A program made the position numbers and the translations under genes. Under the pieces are notes generated by a model. The model worked only from the letters and a program-made list of their open reading frames with translations. It had not been told where the DNA came from and ran no database searches. Positions 33,985 through 42,066 of a stretch of DNA of 64,000 bases are shown here, in pieces. Position 1 is the stretch's first letter. Each line of letters starts with the position of its first letter. Source of the DNA: Agromyces fucosus (lineage in GTDB: Bacteria; Actinomycetota; Actinomycetes; Actinomycetales; Microbacteriaceae); the NCBI RefSeq assembly GCF_004134865.1, contig NZ_SDPO01000003.1, positions 248,001 to 312,000 of the forward strand, in the 5' to 3' direction.

Positions 33985-34031
33985 CAGCGTGCCTCGATCG
34001 AGTCGCACACCCTGAACACGGGAACGGAACC

Positions 34032-34523
34032 ATGAAGACTCTCCTGCTGGTGCGGCATGCCAAATCGAGCTGGGGCGACCAGGCTCTCCCCGACCACGAA
34101 CGTCCGCTGAACCATCGGGGCCGGCGTGATGCGCCGAGGGTGGGCGAGCGACTGCGGGAGCGGGGCGTCGTTCCCGACGTGATCGTGACGAGCACTGCGG
34201 TGCGCGCCCGCTCGACGGCGGAGATCCTCGCCCGGGCGCTCGACGTCGACTCCGGCCGGATCGTGGAGGACGGCCGTCTCTACGGTGCCACTCCCGATGG
34301 CCTGCTCGAGGTCATCCGGGCCCACGACGACGAGGTGGACAGCCTCATGCTGGTCGGCCACAACCCCGAGATCGGCGATCTCGCATCGCGGCTCTCGGAC
34401 GAGGTTCCCGAGATGCCGACCTGCGCCGTCGCCGAGTTCCGTTTCGACGTCGCCGACTGGGCGGAGGTCGGCGCCGCGACGCCGGTCGAGGTGCGGTTCG
34501 AGGCTCCTGCTCACGACCGGTGA
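34032..34523 (+). CDS. SixA-like histidine phosphatase, first copy
   Basis: 163 residues from ATG 34032. The histidine-phosphatase core L-V-R-H-A-K-S-S-W near residues 6-14 gives the catalytic R-H-A; H-N-P-E near residue 115 carries the second catalytic His. Compact, without the extra domains of phosphoglycerate mutases, as in SixA. SixA removes phosphate from phosphohistidine in signalling proteins; in actinobacteria the substrate is unknown. A second homologue lies 200 bases on, at 34726, and a remnant of an arginase gene between them. Confidence 0.88.
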   Translation: MKTLLLVRHAKSSWGDQALPDHERPLNHRGRRDAPRVGERLRERGVVPDVIVTSTAVRARSTAEILARALDVDSGRIVEDGRLYGATPDGLLEVIRAHDDEVDSLMLVGHNPEIGDLASRLSDEVPEMPTCAVAEFRFDVADWAEVGAATPVEVRFEAPAHDR

Positions 34524-34577
34524 CGACACTCCGTCCGGTGCAGCGAGGGCGGTGCTCGCCACGAGAGCACCTCGCCG

Positions 34578-34668
34578 TCCATCGGCCTCGCCGGGCTCGA
34601 TGCCACCGCGGATGCGCCAGAGGGGCGTACGGTACGACTGGCGGCATTCCGCGTGCTGGAGGCCGCCG
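34578..34668 (+). pseudogene. remnant of a second arginase-family gene (C-terminal end only)
   Basis: The frame reads S-I-G-L-A-G-L-D-A-T-A-D-A-P-E-G-R-T-V-R-L-A-A-F-R-V-L-E-A-A-A-G; the end of the intact gene reads S-I-D-L-A-E-V-D-A-T-A-D-A-A-D-G-R-T-V-R-L-A-A-L-C-V-L-E-V-A-A-G. Most residues are the same over about 31 codons. The rest of the gene is absent, and the frame runs on without the original stop. It lies between the two sixA-like genes, marking a tandem duplication of an arginase-sixA unit followed by loss. Confidence 0.8.
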
Positions 34669-34725
34669 CGGGCAGGCACTGCGCCGGCAGGCGTGCGCGC
34701 GAACGGCCCGACGGAAGGACGCATC

Positions 34726-35253
34726 GTGAAGACCCTCGTGCTCATGCGACATGCGACTTCGAGCTGGGACTCGCCAGGCCTCGTCGATCACGATCGGCCG
34801 CTGAACGATCACGGCCGCGAAGACGCGCCCCGCATGGGCCGGCGACTCGTCGAACGCGGCATCGAGCCCGACGTGATCATCACGAGCACCGCCGAGCGCG
34901 CCCGGTCGACGGCCGCGCTGGTGGCAGGTCAACTCGGCACCCCCGCCCGGCGCATCATCGCCGACGAACGGCTCTACGCCGCGTCGGTCGACACGATGAT
35001 GCGCGTCATCCGCTCGCTCGACGACCGGCTCGCCGTCGCGATGCTCGTCGGACACAATCCCGAGATGACCGAGCTCGCGACCCGCTTCTCGAAGACCGCC
35101 GAGGCCATGTCGACGGCGGCGATCGCCGTCTTCACCTTCGATACGGCCTCGTGGGCCGATGTGCGCACGACGCCGAGCGCGGGCAGGGCCGCGGCGGCGC
35201 CGGTCGGCGTGACGTTCGACGCCCCCGACCGGTCGCACGACCGGAACCGGTGA
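34726..35253 (+). CDS. SixA-like histidine phosphatase, second copy
   Basis: 175 residues from GTG 34726 with GGAAGGAC upstream. Paralogue of the gene at 34032: L-M-R-H-A-T-S-S-W, D-H-D-R-P-L-N-D-H-G-R-E-D-A-P-R, I-T-S-T-A-E-R-A-R-S-T-A and L-V-G-H-N-P-E-M-T-E match it closely. An Ala/Pro-rich insert precedes the final strand. Catalytic residues intact, so probably active. Product of the same tandem duplication that left the arginase remnant between them. Confidence 0.88.
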   Translation: MKTLVLMRHATSSWDSPGLVDHDRPLNDHGREDAPRMGRRLVERGIEPDVIITSTAERARSTAALVAGQLGTPARRIIADERLYAASVDTMMRVIRSLDDRLAVAMLVGHNPEMTELATRFSKTAEAMSTAAIAVFTFDTASWADVRTTPSAGRAAAAPVGVTFDAPDRSHDRNR

Positions 35254-35301
35254 CAGCCGCCTCCTGCGTCGCTAGTGTCGATGCCAACGGGAGGGAGCGC
35301 C

Positions 35302-35892
35302 ATGTCGTTCATCACCAGGGGATTCAGCGGGCGCAGCCGTGATCGCGACGATCGGCTTCCACCCGGCCAGACGCTCGTGCCCGATTTCCCGGTGCTGTCG
35401 GCGGGGCCGACGCCCGAGGTCGACACCGCGGAGTGGGAGTTCACGATCCGCACCGAGTCGGGCGTGCACCGGTGGAACTGGGACGAGTTCATGGCCCTCG
35501 CGATCGAGGACGTCGACACCGACATCCATTGCGTCACGCACTGGTCGAAGCTCGGCACGAATTGGCGCGGCGTCTCGCTCGACACCCTCTTCGAACACGT
35601 CGAGACGGAGCGGGAGTTCGTCATGGCGCACAGCTACGGCGGCTACACGACCAACGTGCCCCTCGATGAGCTGCTCGGCGGCAAGGCGTGGGTCGCGTTC
35701 GAGTTCGACGGCGAACCGCTCGAGCCCGAGCACGGCGGGCCGGCCCGGTTGCTCGTGCCGCACCTCTACTTCTGGAAGAGCGCGAAGTGGGTGCGCGGAC
35801 TCCTGATGATGGACGAGGACGAGCCAGGATTCTGGGAGCAGAACGGCTACCACCTCCACGGGGACCCGTGGACCGAGGAGCGCTACTGGTGA
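35302..35892 (+). CDS. molybdopterin-dependent oxidoreductase (sulfite-oxidase fold)
   Basis: 196 residues from ATG 35302, with GGGAGGGAGC before it. The sulfite-oxidase-type Mo domain shows D-I-H-C-V-T-H-W-S-K-L-G near residue 75; the Cys is the expected Mo ligand. Then W-R-G-V-S-L, A-H-S-Y-G-G-Y-T-T-N-V-P-L and Y-F-W-K-S-A-K-W-V-R-G, as in MsrP (YedY)-type enzymes. No signal peptide, so cytosolic. Its TGA overlaps the GTG of the flavin reductase gene (GTGA), suggesting the reductase feeds it electrons. Substrate unknown. Confidence 0.88.
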   Translation: MSFITRGFSGRSRDRDDRLPPGQTLVPDFPVLSAGPTPEVDTAEWEFTIRTESGVHRWNWDEFMALAIEDVDTDIHCVTHWSKLGTNWRGVSLDTLFEHVETEREFVMAHSYGGYTTNVPLDELLGGKAWVAFEFDGEPLEPEHGGPARLLVPHLYFWKSAKWVRGLLMMDEDEPGFWEQNGYHLHGDPWTEERYW

Positions 35893-36743
35893 GCGAGGCC
35901 GTCGCCCAGAGGCCGGAATCGAATGCCCCGTCGGCGGTGCCGCCAAGCGCCGCGCTGCGTGCGGTGCCCCGCTCGGGCTGGCACGTCGCGACCGTCGCGT
36001 CGACGCGCCGCGAGACGCCGAACGCGTCACGCCTCGAGCTCGACGTCGACGGATGGCCCGGCAACGCCGCCGGACAGCATCTCGATGTGCGGCTCACCGC
36101 ACCCGACGGCTACACGGCGACCCGCTCGTACTCGATTGCATCGTCGGGCACCGGCACCCGCGTCACCCTCGCGGTCGACAAGCTGCCCGACGGCGAGGTC
36201 TCGCCGTATCTCGTCGACGAGGTGCGCGGCGGTGACATGCTCGAGGTGCACGGACCGCTCGGCGCATTCTTCGTGTGGGCACCGGATGCCGCGGCAGCGG
36301 GCGACTCGGACGGCGACGACACCGGCGGCCCCACGGCAGGAACCCGGCCCGTGCAGCTCATCGCGGGCGGCTCGGGCGTCGTGCCGCTGTTCGCGATGGC
36401 CGCGGCCCACGGTGCGGTCGCCGATTCGACGCCGTTCCGCCTGCTCTACTCGGTCCGGAGCCCCGACGACGTCTACTTCGCCGACGAGTTGCAGCGGCTC
36501 GCCGAGGCATCCGCACCGTTGCGACTCGACCTCGTCTACACGCGCCGCGCACCCGACGGATGGCCGTCGTCACCGGCGCGCATCACTCGAGAGGTGCTCG
36601 AGACGGCCGTGATCCCGGCGGCCGAGCGGCCGCGGGTCTTCGTCTGCGGGTCGACCGGCTTCGTCGAGCGCGTCGCCGACTGGCTCGTCGAGCTGGGCCA
36701 TGATGCACGGTCGATCCGCACCGAGCGATACGGAGGCACCTGA
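35889..36743 (+). CDS. FAD/NAD(P)-dependent reductase of the ferredoxin-reductase family
   Basis: 284 residues from GTG 35889. The FAD-binding barrel shows T-R-S-Y-S-I-A-S-S near residue 85; the NAD(P) part has I-A-G-G-S-G-V-V-P-L-F-A-M near 165 and V-F-V-C-G-S-T-G-F at the end. No 2Fe-2S domain. The first 30 residues are Pro/Ser-rich. Coupled to the Mo enzyme before it and to the DUF6510 gene after it by overlapping stop/start codons, so the three probably form one electron-transfer unit. Confidence 0.88.
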   Translation: MSEAVAQRPESNAPSAVPPSAALRAVPRSGWHVATVASTRRETPNASRLELDVDGWPGNAAGQHLDVRLTAPDGYTATRSYSIASSGTGTRVTLAVDKLPDGEVSPYLVDEVRGGDMLEVHGPLGAFFVWAPDAAAAGDSDGDDTGGPTAGTRPVQLIAGGSGVVPLFAMAAAHGAVADSTPFRLLYSVRSPDDVYFADELQRLAEASAPLRLDLVYTRRAPDGWPSSPARITREVLETAVIPAAERPRVFVCGSTGFVERVADWLVELGHDARSIRTERYGGT

Positions 36744-37018
36744 TGGAGCATGTCGACGGCAACGCCCTGGCGGGTCCGCTCGCGGAGTTCTTCAGCTTCG
36801 ACGCGACCACCGCGACGGCGCGATGCAACGGGTGCGGTGCGATCGGCGAGCTCGCCCGCGCGATGGTCTACCGCAGCGGCGCCGGCACCGTGGTGCGCTG
36901 CAGCAGCTGCGACCACGTGCTCGCCACCCTCGTCGAGACCGCCGGGCGCGCCTGGATCGGCCTCAGCGGCATCAGTGCGATCGAGGTGCCCCGGGGCCCA
37001 GCCACATCGTCGGGGTGA
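36743..37018 (+). CDS. DUF6510 zinc-ribbon protein
   Basis: 91 residues, one-base overlap (TGATG) with the reductase gene. Two Cys pairs, C-N-G-C and C-S-S-C, 33 residues apart, with the sheet M-V-Y-R-S-G-A-G-T-V-V-R between, form a likely zinc ribbon. This DUF6510 layout is typical as the third gene after a sulfite-oxidase-like and a flavin reductase gene in actinobacteria. Cytosolic. Whether it binds Zn or an Fe-S cluster and acts in maturation or electron transfer is unknown. Confidence 0.85.
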   Translation: MEHVDGNALAGPLAEFFSFDATTATARCNGCGAIGELARAMVYRSGAGTVVRCSSCDHVLATLVETAGRAWIGLSGISAIEVPRGPATSSG

Positions 37019-37020
37019 CC

Positions 37021-37314
37021 ATGTGGATCGGCTGGATCGAGTTCGACGTGCTGCTCGGCGACGTGCACTCGCTGAAGGGCAAGCGCGCCGTCATCCGGCC
37101 GATCATGGCCGAGTTGCGGCGCACGACCGAGGCGAGTGTGGCGGAGGTCGGCGAACAGGACCTGCATCGTCGCACGGTCATCGGACTCGGCGTGGTCTCG
37201 TCCGCGCCCGACCGGGTGACCGAGACGCTCGACCGGGCTGAACGGCTCGTCGCCGATCGGCCCGAGGTCACGTTGCTCTCGACCCGGCGCGGCCTGCATC
37301 GCAGCGACGACTGA
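37021..37314 (+). CDS. DUF503 (YlxP-like) protein
   Basis: 97 residues from ATG 37021; a GTG six bases earlier overlaps the DUF6510 stop and is an alternative. M-W-I-G-W-I-E-F-D-V-L-L-G-D-V-H-S-L-K-G-K-R-A-V-I-R-P-I and V-A-E-V-G-E-Q-D-L-H-R-R-T-V-I-G identify the DUF503/YlxP family, small ferredoxin-fold proteins often near ribosome-maturation genes but here next to the Mo-enzyme trio. Function unknown; possibly RNA-binding. Confidence 0.9.
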   Translation: MWIGWIEFDVLLGDVHSLKGKRAVIRPIMAELRRTTEASVAEVGEQDLHRRTVIGLGVVSSAPDRVTETLDRAERLVADRPEVTLLSTRRGLHRSDD

Positions 37315-37329
37315 GTGGATGCCCCGGCG

Positions 37330-38628
37330 TCAGCCCGACGCGACGACCGCGCCGTCCTTCCAGACGCGTGAGATGAGCGGCACCCCGGGCCGGTAGGCGA
37401 GGTGAACGTGGCTCGGCGCCGAGAGCTCGACGAGGTCGGCGCGCATGCCGGGGCGGATCGCACCGACATCCGTTCGCCGCAGCGCGAGGGCACCGCCCGC
37501 GGTCGACGCCCAGACCGCCTCGGCCGGGGTCATGCCCATGTCGCGCACGGCGACGGCGATGCAGAACGGCAGCGAGCTCGTGAAGCTCGAGCCCGGGTTG
37601 CAGTCGCTCGCGAGCGCGACGGTGACGCCGGCCTCGATGAGGCGTCGGGCGTCGGGGTAGGGCTGCCGCGTCGAGAACTCGACGCCCGGCAGCAGGGTCG
37701 CCACGGTATCGGATGACGCGAGCGCCGCGACATCCGCATCGCTCAAGTAGGTGCAGTGGTCGACCGACGCGGCGCCGAGTTCGACCGCGAGCTGGACGCC
37801 CGGCCCTTCGCCGAGCTGGTTGCCGTGCACCCGAACGCCGAGTCCGGCAGCCGCCCCGGCCTCGAGCACGCGTCGCGACTGCTCGGCGGTGAAGGCGCCG
37901 CGCTCGCAGAAGGCGTCGACCCAGCGCGAGTGCGGGGCGCACGCGTCGAGCATCTCGCCCACGACGAGGTCGACGTACGTCTCGGCGGCTTGATCGGCGT
38001 CGCCGCCGAACGCAGGGTCCTCGCGGAACTCGAACGGCACGACGTGCGCGCCGAGGAACGTCACCTCGGAGGTGACCTCGTGGGCGAGCCGTACGAGCCG
38101 TTCCTCGTCAGCGACCGAGAGGCCGTAGCCCGACTTGATCTCGAAGGTCGTCGTGCCCTGCGCGTGCAGCTCGGCGACGAATCCGGCGAGCCGCGCTCGC
38201 AGCTCGTCGTCGCTCGCGGCTCGCGTCGCCGCAACCGTCGAGCGGATGCCGCCGGCTTCGTACCGCTGCCCGGCCATGCGGGCGGCGAACTCCGCCGCGC
38301 GGTCGCCGCCGAAGACGAGGTGCGAATGGCTGTCGACGAAGCCGGGGATGACGGCCCGGCCGCCGGCGTCGACGACCTCGACGTCGGCGTCCCACAGCGA
38401 GCGGTGCTCGTCGCCGTCGCGCCGGTCTTCGCGTTCGACCCGGTGACCGAGGCGCTCGTCGGCGTGCGTGGCGGTGCCGACCCACGCGATGCGTCCGTCT
38501 TCGACGAGCACGGCGGCGTCACGCACGATGCCGAGCAGGCCCGCCTCGCGATCGGGCGACGGGTCGTTCGTGATGAGCTCGCCGATGCCGGTCAGCAGCA
38601 TGCGCCCGGCGGCGCCCCCGTCGCTCAT
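37330..38628 (-). CDS. hutI: imidazolonepropionase
   Basis: 432 residues from ATG 38626-38628, which overlaps the hutU stop (ATGA). Hydrolyses 4-imidazolone-5-propionate to N-formimidoyl-L-glutamate, third step of histidine degradation. Amidohydrolase metal motif [11 protein letters not shown] near residues 78-88, then [15 protein letters not shown] and H-G-N-Q-L, and S-D-C-N-P-G-S near the end. Cytosolic, zinc or iron. Second gene of the hutUI operon; the 16-bp operator lies before hutU. Confidence 0.95.
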   Translation of the reverse strand: MSDGGAAGRMLLTGIGELITNDPSPDREAGLLGIVRDAAVLVEDGRIAWVGTATHADERLGHRVEREDRRDGDEHRSLWDADVEVVDAGGRAVIPGFVDSHSHLVFGGDRAAEFAARMAGQRYEAGGIRSTVAATRAASDDELRARLAGFVAELHAQGTTTFEIKSGYGLSVADEERLVRLAHEVTSEVTFLGAHVVPFEFREDPAFGGDADQAAETYVDLVVGEMLDACAPHSRWVDAFCERGAFTAEQSRRVLEAGAAAGLGVRVHGNQLGEGPGVQLAVELGAASVDHCTYLSDADVAALASSDTVATLLPGVEFSTRQPYPDARRLIEAGVTVALASDCNPGSSFTSSLPFCIAVAVRDMGMTPAEAVWASTAGGALALRRTDVGAIRPGMRADLVELSAPSHVHLAYRPGVPLISRVWKDGAVVASG

Positions 38629-40316
38629 GCCTCGAGCATAGGCACGCGCAGGCCGCGCTCGCGAGCGACCTCGACCGCTCGGTCGTACCCGGCGTCGACG
38701 TGGCGCATGACCCCGGTGCCAGGGTCGTTCACGAGCACGCGCGCGATCTTCTCGGCGGCGAGCTCGGTGCCGTCGGCGACGATGACCTGTCCGGCGTGGA
38801 TCGAACGCCCGATGCCGACGCCGCCGCCGTGGTGGATCGAGACCCACGTCGCACCCGACGCCGTGTTCAGCAGGGCGTTCAGGAGCGGCCAGTCGGCGAT
38901 CGCGTCGGAGCCGTCGGCCATGGACTCGGTCTCGCGATATGGGCTCGCCACGGATCCCGAGTCGAGGTGGTCGCGACCGATCGCGACCGGGGCACTGAGC
39001 TCGCCCGAGGCGACCATCTCGTTGAACTTCAACCCGGCGAGGTGACGCTCCTGGTAGCCGAGCCAGCAGATGCGCGCCGGCAGGCCCTCGAAGTGCACCT
39101 TCTCACCGGCCTGGGTGATCCAGCGGCGGAGGTGCTCGTCGTCGGGGAAGAGCTCGAGGATCGCCCTGTCGGTCGCGGCGATGTCGGCGGGGTCGCCCGA
39201 GAGCGCCGCCCAGCGGAACGGCCCCTTGCCCTCGGCGAAGAGGGGCCGGATGTAGGCGGGCACGAAGCCGGGGAACTCGAACGCACGGTCGTACCCGCCG
39301 AGCTCTGCTTCGCGGCGGATCGAGTTGCCGTAGTCGAAGACCTCGGCACCGGCGTCCTGGAATCCCACCATCGCTGCCACCTGCTTGGCCATGCTGCCTC
39401 GCGCACGATCGGTGAACCCCTCGGGGTCGCGCTCGGCCTCGGCGCGCCAGTCCTCGAATGCGACGCCGACCGGCAGGTACGCGAGCGGGTCGTGGGCGCT
39501 CGTCTGGTCGGTCACGATGTCGACCTGCAGCTCTCCGGCGCGGTGGCGCAGGAGCAGGTCGCCGAAGATCAGGGCGGCATTGCCGACGACGCCCACCGAG
39601 AGGGCCTCGCCAGCCGCCTTCGCGGCGGTGACACGCGTGATCGCCGCCTCCAGGTCGGTGGTGTACTCGTCGAGGTAGCCGTGCTCGACGCGGCGGGCCA
39701 GCCGCGTCTCGTCGACGTCGACGATGAGCACCGCCCCGCCGTTCATGGTGACGGCGAGCGGCTGCGCGCCGCCCATGCCGCCGCAGCCGCCCGTGAGGGT
39801 CAGCGTGCCGGCGAGCGTGCCGTCGAACGACGCGCGCGCGATCGCGCCGAACGTCTCGTACGTGCCCTGCAGGATGCCCTGCGTGCCGATGTAGATCCAC
39901 GAGCCGGCCGTCATCTGGCCGTACATCGTGAGGCCCTGCTGCTCGAGCTTGCGGAACTCGGGCCACGTCGCCCAATCGCCCACGAGGTTCGAGTTGGCGA
40001 TGAGCACGCGGGGCGCCCACTCGTGCGTGCGGAACACGCCGACGGGCTTGCCCGATTGCACGAGCAGCGTCTCATCGGACTCGAGGCCTTCGAGCGTGCG
40101 CACGATCGCGTCGAAGGACTCCCAGTTGCGGGCGGCCTTGCCCGTGCCGCCGTAGACGATGAGGTCCTCTGGCCGCTCGGCGACCTCGGGGTCGAGGTTG
40201 TTCATGAGCATGCGCAGCGGCGCCTCGGTCTGCCAGCTCTTGGCGGTGAGCTCGGTGCCGCGGGCGGCCCGAACCGTGCGGGGGCCGGCGGGGGCTGCGA
40301 TGGGTGCGTCGGTCAT
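38625..40316 (-). CDS. hutU: urocanate hydratase
   Basis: 563 residues from ATG 40314-40316; a start six codons earlier is possible but lies closer to the operator. Adds water to urocanate to give 4-imidazolone-5-propionate. Strong family signs: [11 protein letters not shown] near residue 60, [14 protein letters not shown] (NAD site), [13 protein letters not shown] and the terminal [12 protein letters not shown]+-dependent, cytosolic. Leads the hutUI operon. The 16-bp dyad at 40371-40386 lies 54 bases upstream. Confidence 0.97.
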   Translation of the reverse strand: MTDAPIAAPAGPRTVRAARGTELTAKSWQTEAPLRMLMNNLDPEVAERPEDLIVYGGTGKAARNWESFDAIVRTLEGLESDETLLVQSGKPVGVFRTHEWAPRVLIANSNLVGDWATWPEFRKLEQQGLTMYGQMTAGSWIYIGTQGILQGTYETFGAIARASFDGTLAGTLTLTGGCGGMGGAQPLAVTMNGGAVLIVDVDETRLARRVEHGYLDEYTTDLEAAITRVTAAKAAGEALSVGVVGNAALIFGDLLLRHRAGELQVDIVTDQTSAHDPLAYLPVGVAFEDWRAEAERDPEGFTDRARGSMAKQVAAMVGFQDAGAEVFDYGNSIRREAELGGYDRAFEFPGFVPAYIRPLFAEGKGPFRWAALSGDPADIAATDRAILELFPDDEHLRRWITQAGEKVHFEGLPARICWLGYQERHLAGLKFNEMVASGELSAPVAIGRDHLDSGSVASPYRETESMADGSDAIADWPLLNALLNTASGATWVSIHHGGGVGIGRSIHAGQVIVADGTELAAEKIARVLVNDPGTGVMRHVDAGYDRAVEVARERGLRVPMLEA

Positions 40317-40370
40317 GCTCCGATGCTCGCGCACCGCGCGGTCACCGACAACGGATGTCGCGAGCGTGCT

Positions 40371-40386
40371 GTCTGGGATACCAGAC
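40371..40386 (-). promoter_or_regulatory. hut-type 16-bp operator before hutU
   Basis: GTCTGGGATACCAGAC on the + strand, a perfect dyad with arms of six and a GATA centre. Read in the direction of hutU it is GTCTGGTATCCCAGAC. Matches sites at 32981 and 43712. Probable binding site for the IclR-type regulator. Confidence 0.75.
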
Positions 40387-40451
40387 GAGTGCGAGCGCGC
40401 CCGACGAACAGTTGCGGGTCGAGCCTGTCGGAACCCGGTTCCGGGAGAGCC

Positions 40452-41942
40452 TCAGCCGAGCTGGATGCCGCGGGCCGCCATGAACGGCACGGCGTCGACG
40501 GCGGTGCCGTCGAGTCGCACCTCGAAGTGCAGGTGGCAGCCGGTCGACGCGCCGGTGCTGCCGACGGCCCCGATGAGCTGACCCGCCGCAACCGCGTCCC
40601 CGGGACTGACGAGGATGCCGCCGTCGGAGAGGTGCGCGTACCCGGTCTGCACGCCTGCGCCGTGCTCGAGCAGGATCCAGTTGCCGTAGCTGCCGTTCGC
40701 GCGGGCTTCGACGACGATGCCGCCGGTCGCGGCGAAGACGGGCGAGCCGCAGCTCGCCGCGACATCCGTGCCGCGGTGGAAGTCGTTCACGCCGGCGAGG
40801 GGCTTGTTCGGCCGGGGGCCGAATCCGTCGGTCTGGTTTCCGGAGACCGGGGGGGCCCAGCCCTGCTCGCTCAGCTGCCCGGCATCGCGCGGGAGCGAAT
40901 CGATCAGCGAGACGCTCGTCGAAGCCACGCGCGTGCGCAGGCCGGAGAGGTCGGAACGAGCGGATGCCACGGCGCGCTCGGCTGCGGCCACCGCAGCCTG
41001 TGCCGCCTCGACCGGCACCGCGTCGACGGCGGCCCACGCCTCGGCGGCGCGCTCCTCTGCGACGTCGGCTTCCGCCGAGCGCTTCTCGGCGATCTTCTGC
41101 AGCTTCTCGGCGTCGCCGGTGATCTGGTCGACGCGGGCCACGCCGCCGAGGCCGGCGAGCAGGTCTTTGCCGGAGCCGAAGGCCGCGGCCATGGACGTGA
41201 GCGAGCTGTCGCCGCCGCGCGAGGCGGCGAAGGCGGCCGCGCCGGCTGCATCGGCGTCGGCGCGGGCCTCGACGGCCTGCTCCTGCAGTTGCGTCGCCAG
41301 CGCCCGGGCCTCGATGCGCGTCGACTGTGCGGCGTCGAACTCCGCCTCAGCGGTGCGGAGTGCTGCGGTCGCCCGATCGAGGGCGGTGCGGGCGCCGAGC
41401 AGCGAACTGAGCTGCGGGTCGCTGCCGCTCGAGATGCGCGCGTACGGGCCGCTGCCGACGAGCAGCGAGGCGCCGGGGCTCGCGACCGGGGCGGAGGGGG
41501 CCGGCGGCTGCGCCGGAGTCCCCGTCGTCGGCGGCGGCGTCGTGGCCGGCGGGTCGGTGGGCGTCGGGGTGGGAGTGGGCGTCGGGGTCGGCTCGGGGGT
41601 CGGCGTCGGCGTGGGCGTCTCGGTCGGCGTCGGCGTCGGTTCGGGCGTCGGCTCCGGGGTCGGCTCGGAAGTGGGTTCGGGTGTCGGCTCCGGTGTGGGT
41701 TCGGGCGCCGGTTCGGTCGCCTCCCCGGTCGTGTCGGCCGTCGTGTCGGTGGTGTCGGCGGTGGTCTCCGAGGTCGTCGCCGCCGTCTCGGTCGCGACGA
41801 TCTCCTCTGCCGATGCCGTGGTGATGCCGGAGATGCCCAGCACGACGACGGCTGCCGCGGCGGCCAGGGCGAGCCCATCGGGGCGAGCGCGACGCACTCG
41901 GGACGGGTGGTGCAGGCCGGGCACTCGTTGCATCATCGACAT
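40452..41942 (-). CDS. M23-family cell-wall peptidase with coiled coil
   Basis: 496 residues. Signal peptide to about residue 44 (ends T-A-S-A). Then a Thr/Glu- and Pro-rich spacer with P-T-P-E-P-T repeats (residues about 75-145), an Ala/Glu-rich coiled coil (about 170-340) and a C-terminal M23/LytM domain with H-R-G-T-D-V-A-A near residue 385 and G-C-H-L-H-F-E-V near 472, the zinc-binding His residues. Exported peptidoglycan endopeptidase of the EnvC/NlpD or RipC type. It sits inside the hut cluster but no hut-type box is seen before it. Confidence 0.92.
   Translation of the reverse strand: MSMMQRVPGLHHPSRVRRARPDGLALAAAAAVVVLGISGITTASAEEIVATETAATTSETTADTTDTTADTTGEATEPAPEPTPEPTPEPTSEPTPEPTPEPTPTPTETPTPTPTPEPTPTPTPTPTPTDPPATTPPPTTGTPAQPPAPSAPVASPGASLLVGSGPYARISSGSDPQLSSLLGARTALDRATAALRTAEAEFDAAQSTRIEARALATQLQEQAVEARADADAAGAAAFAASRGGDSSLTSMAAAFGSGKDLLAGLGGVARVDQITGDAEKLQKIAEKRSAEADVAEERAAEAWAAVDAVPVEAAQAAVAAAERAVASARSDLSGLRTRVASTSVSLIDSLPRDAGQLSEQGWAPPVSGNQTDGFGPRPNKPLAGVNDFHRGTDVAASCGSPVFAATGGIVVEARANGSYGNWILLEHGAGVQTGYAHLSDGGILVSPGDAVAAGQLIGAVGSTGASTGCHLHFEVRLDGTAVDAVPFMAARGIQLG
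41555..41720 (-). repeat. Pro-Thr/Glu spacer repeats
   Basis: Short repeats of GTCGGC(G/T)(T/C) type on the + strand, coding Pro-Thr-Pro-Glu/Thr in the M23 peptidase. Likely a cell-wall spacer. Confidence 0.7.
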
Positions 41943-42066
41943 AGGGTTCCGTTCAGACGCCGGCTTCGGGGGCCGACATCTCCCTCAGTCTCTCAGCGCA
42001 GGCAGGTCGACACAACACCTGAACGCGTCGATCTCGCACCCTGTTCGGGGCACACGTGGGCCCGGC

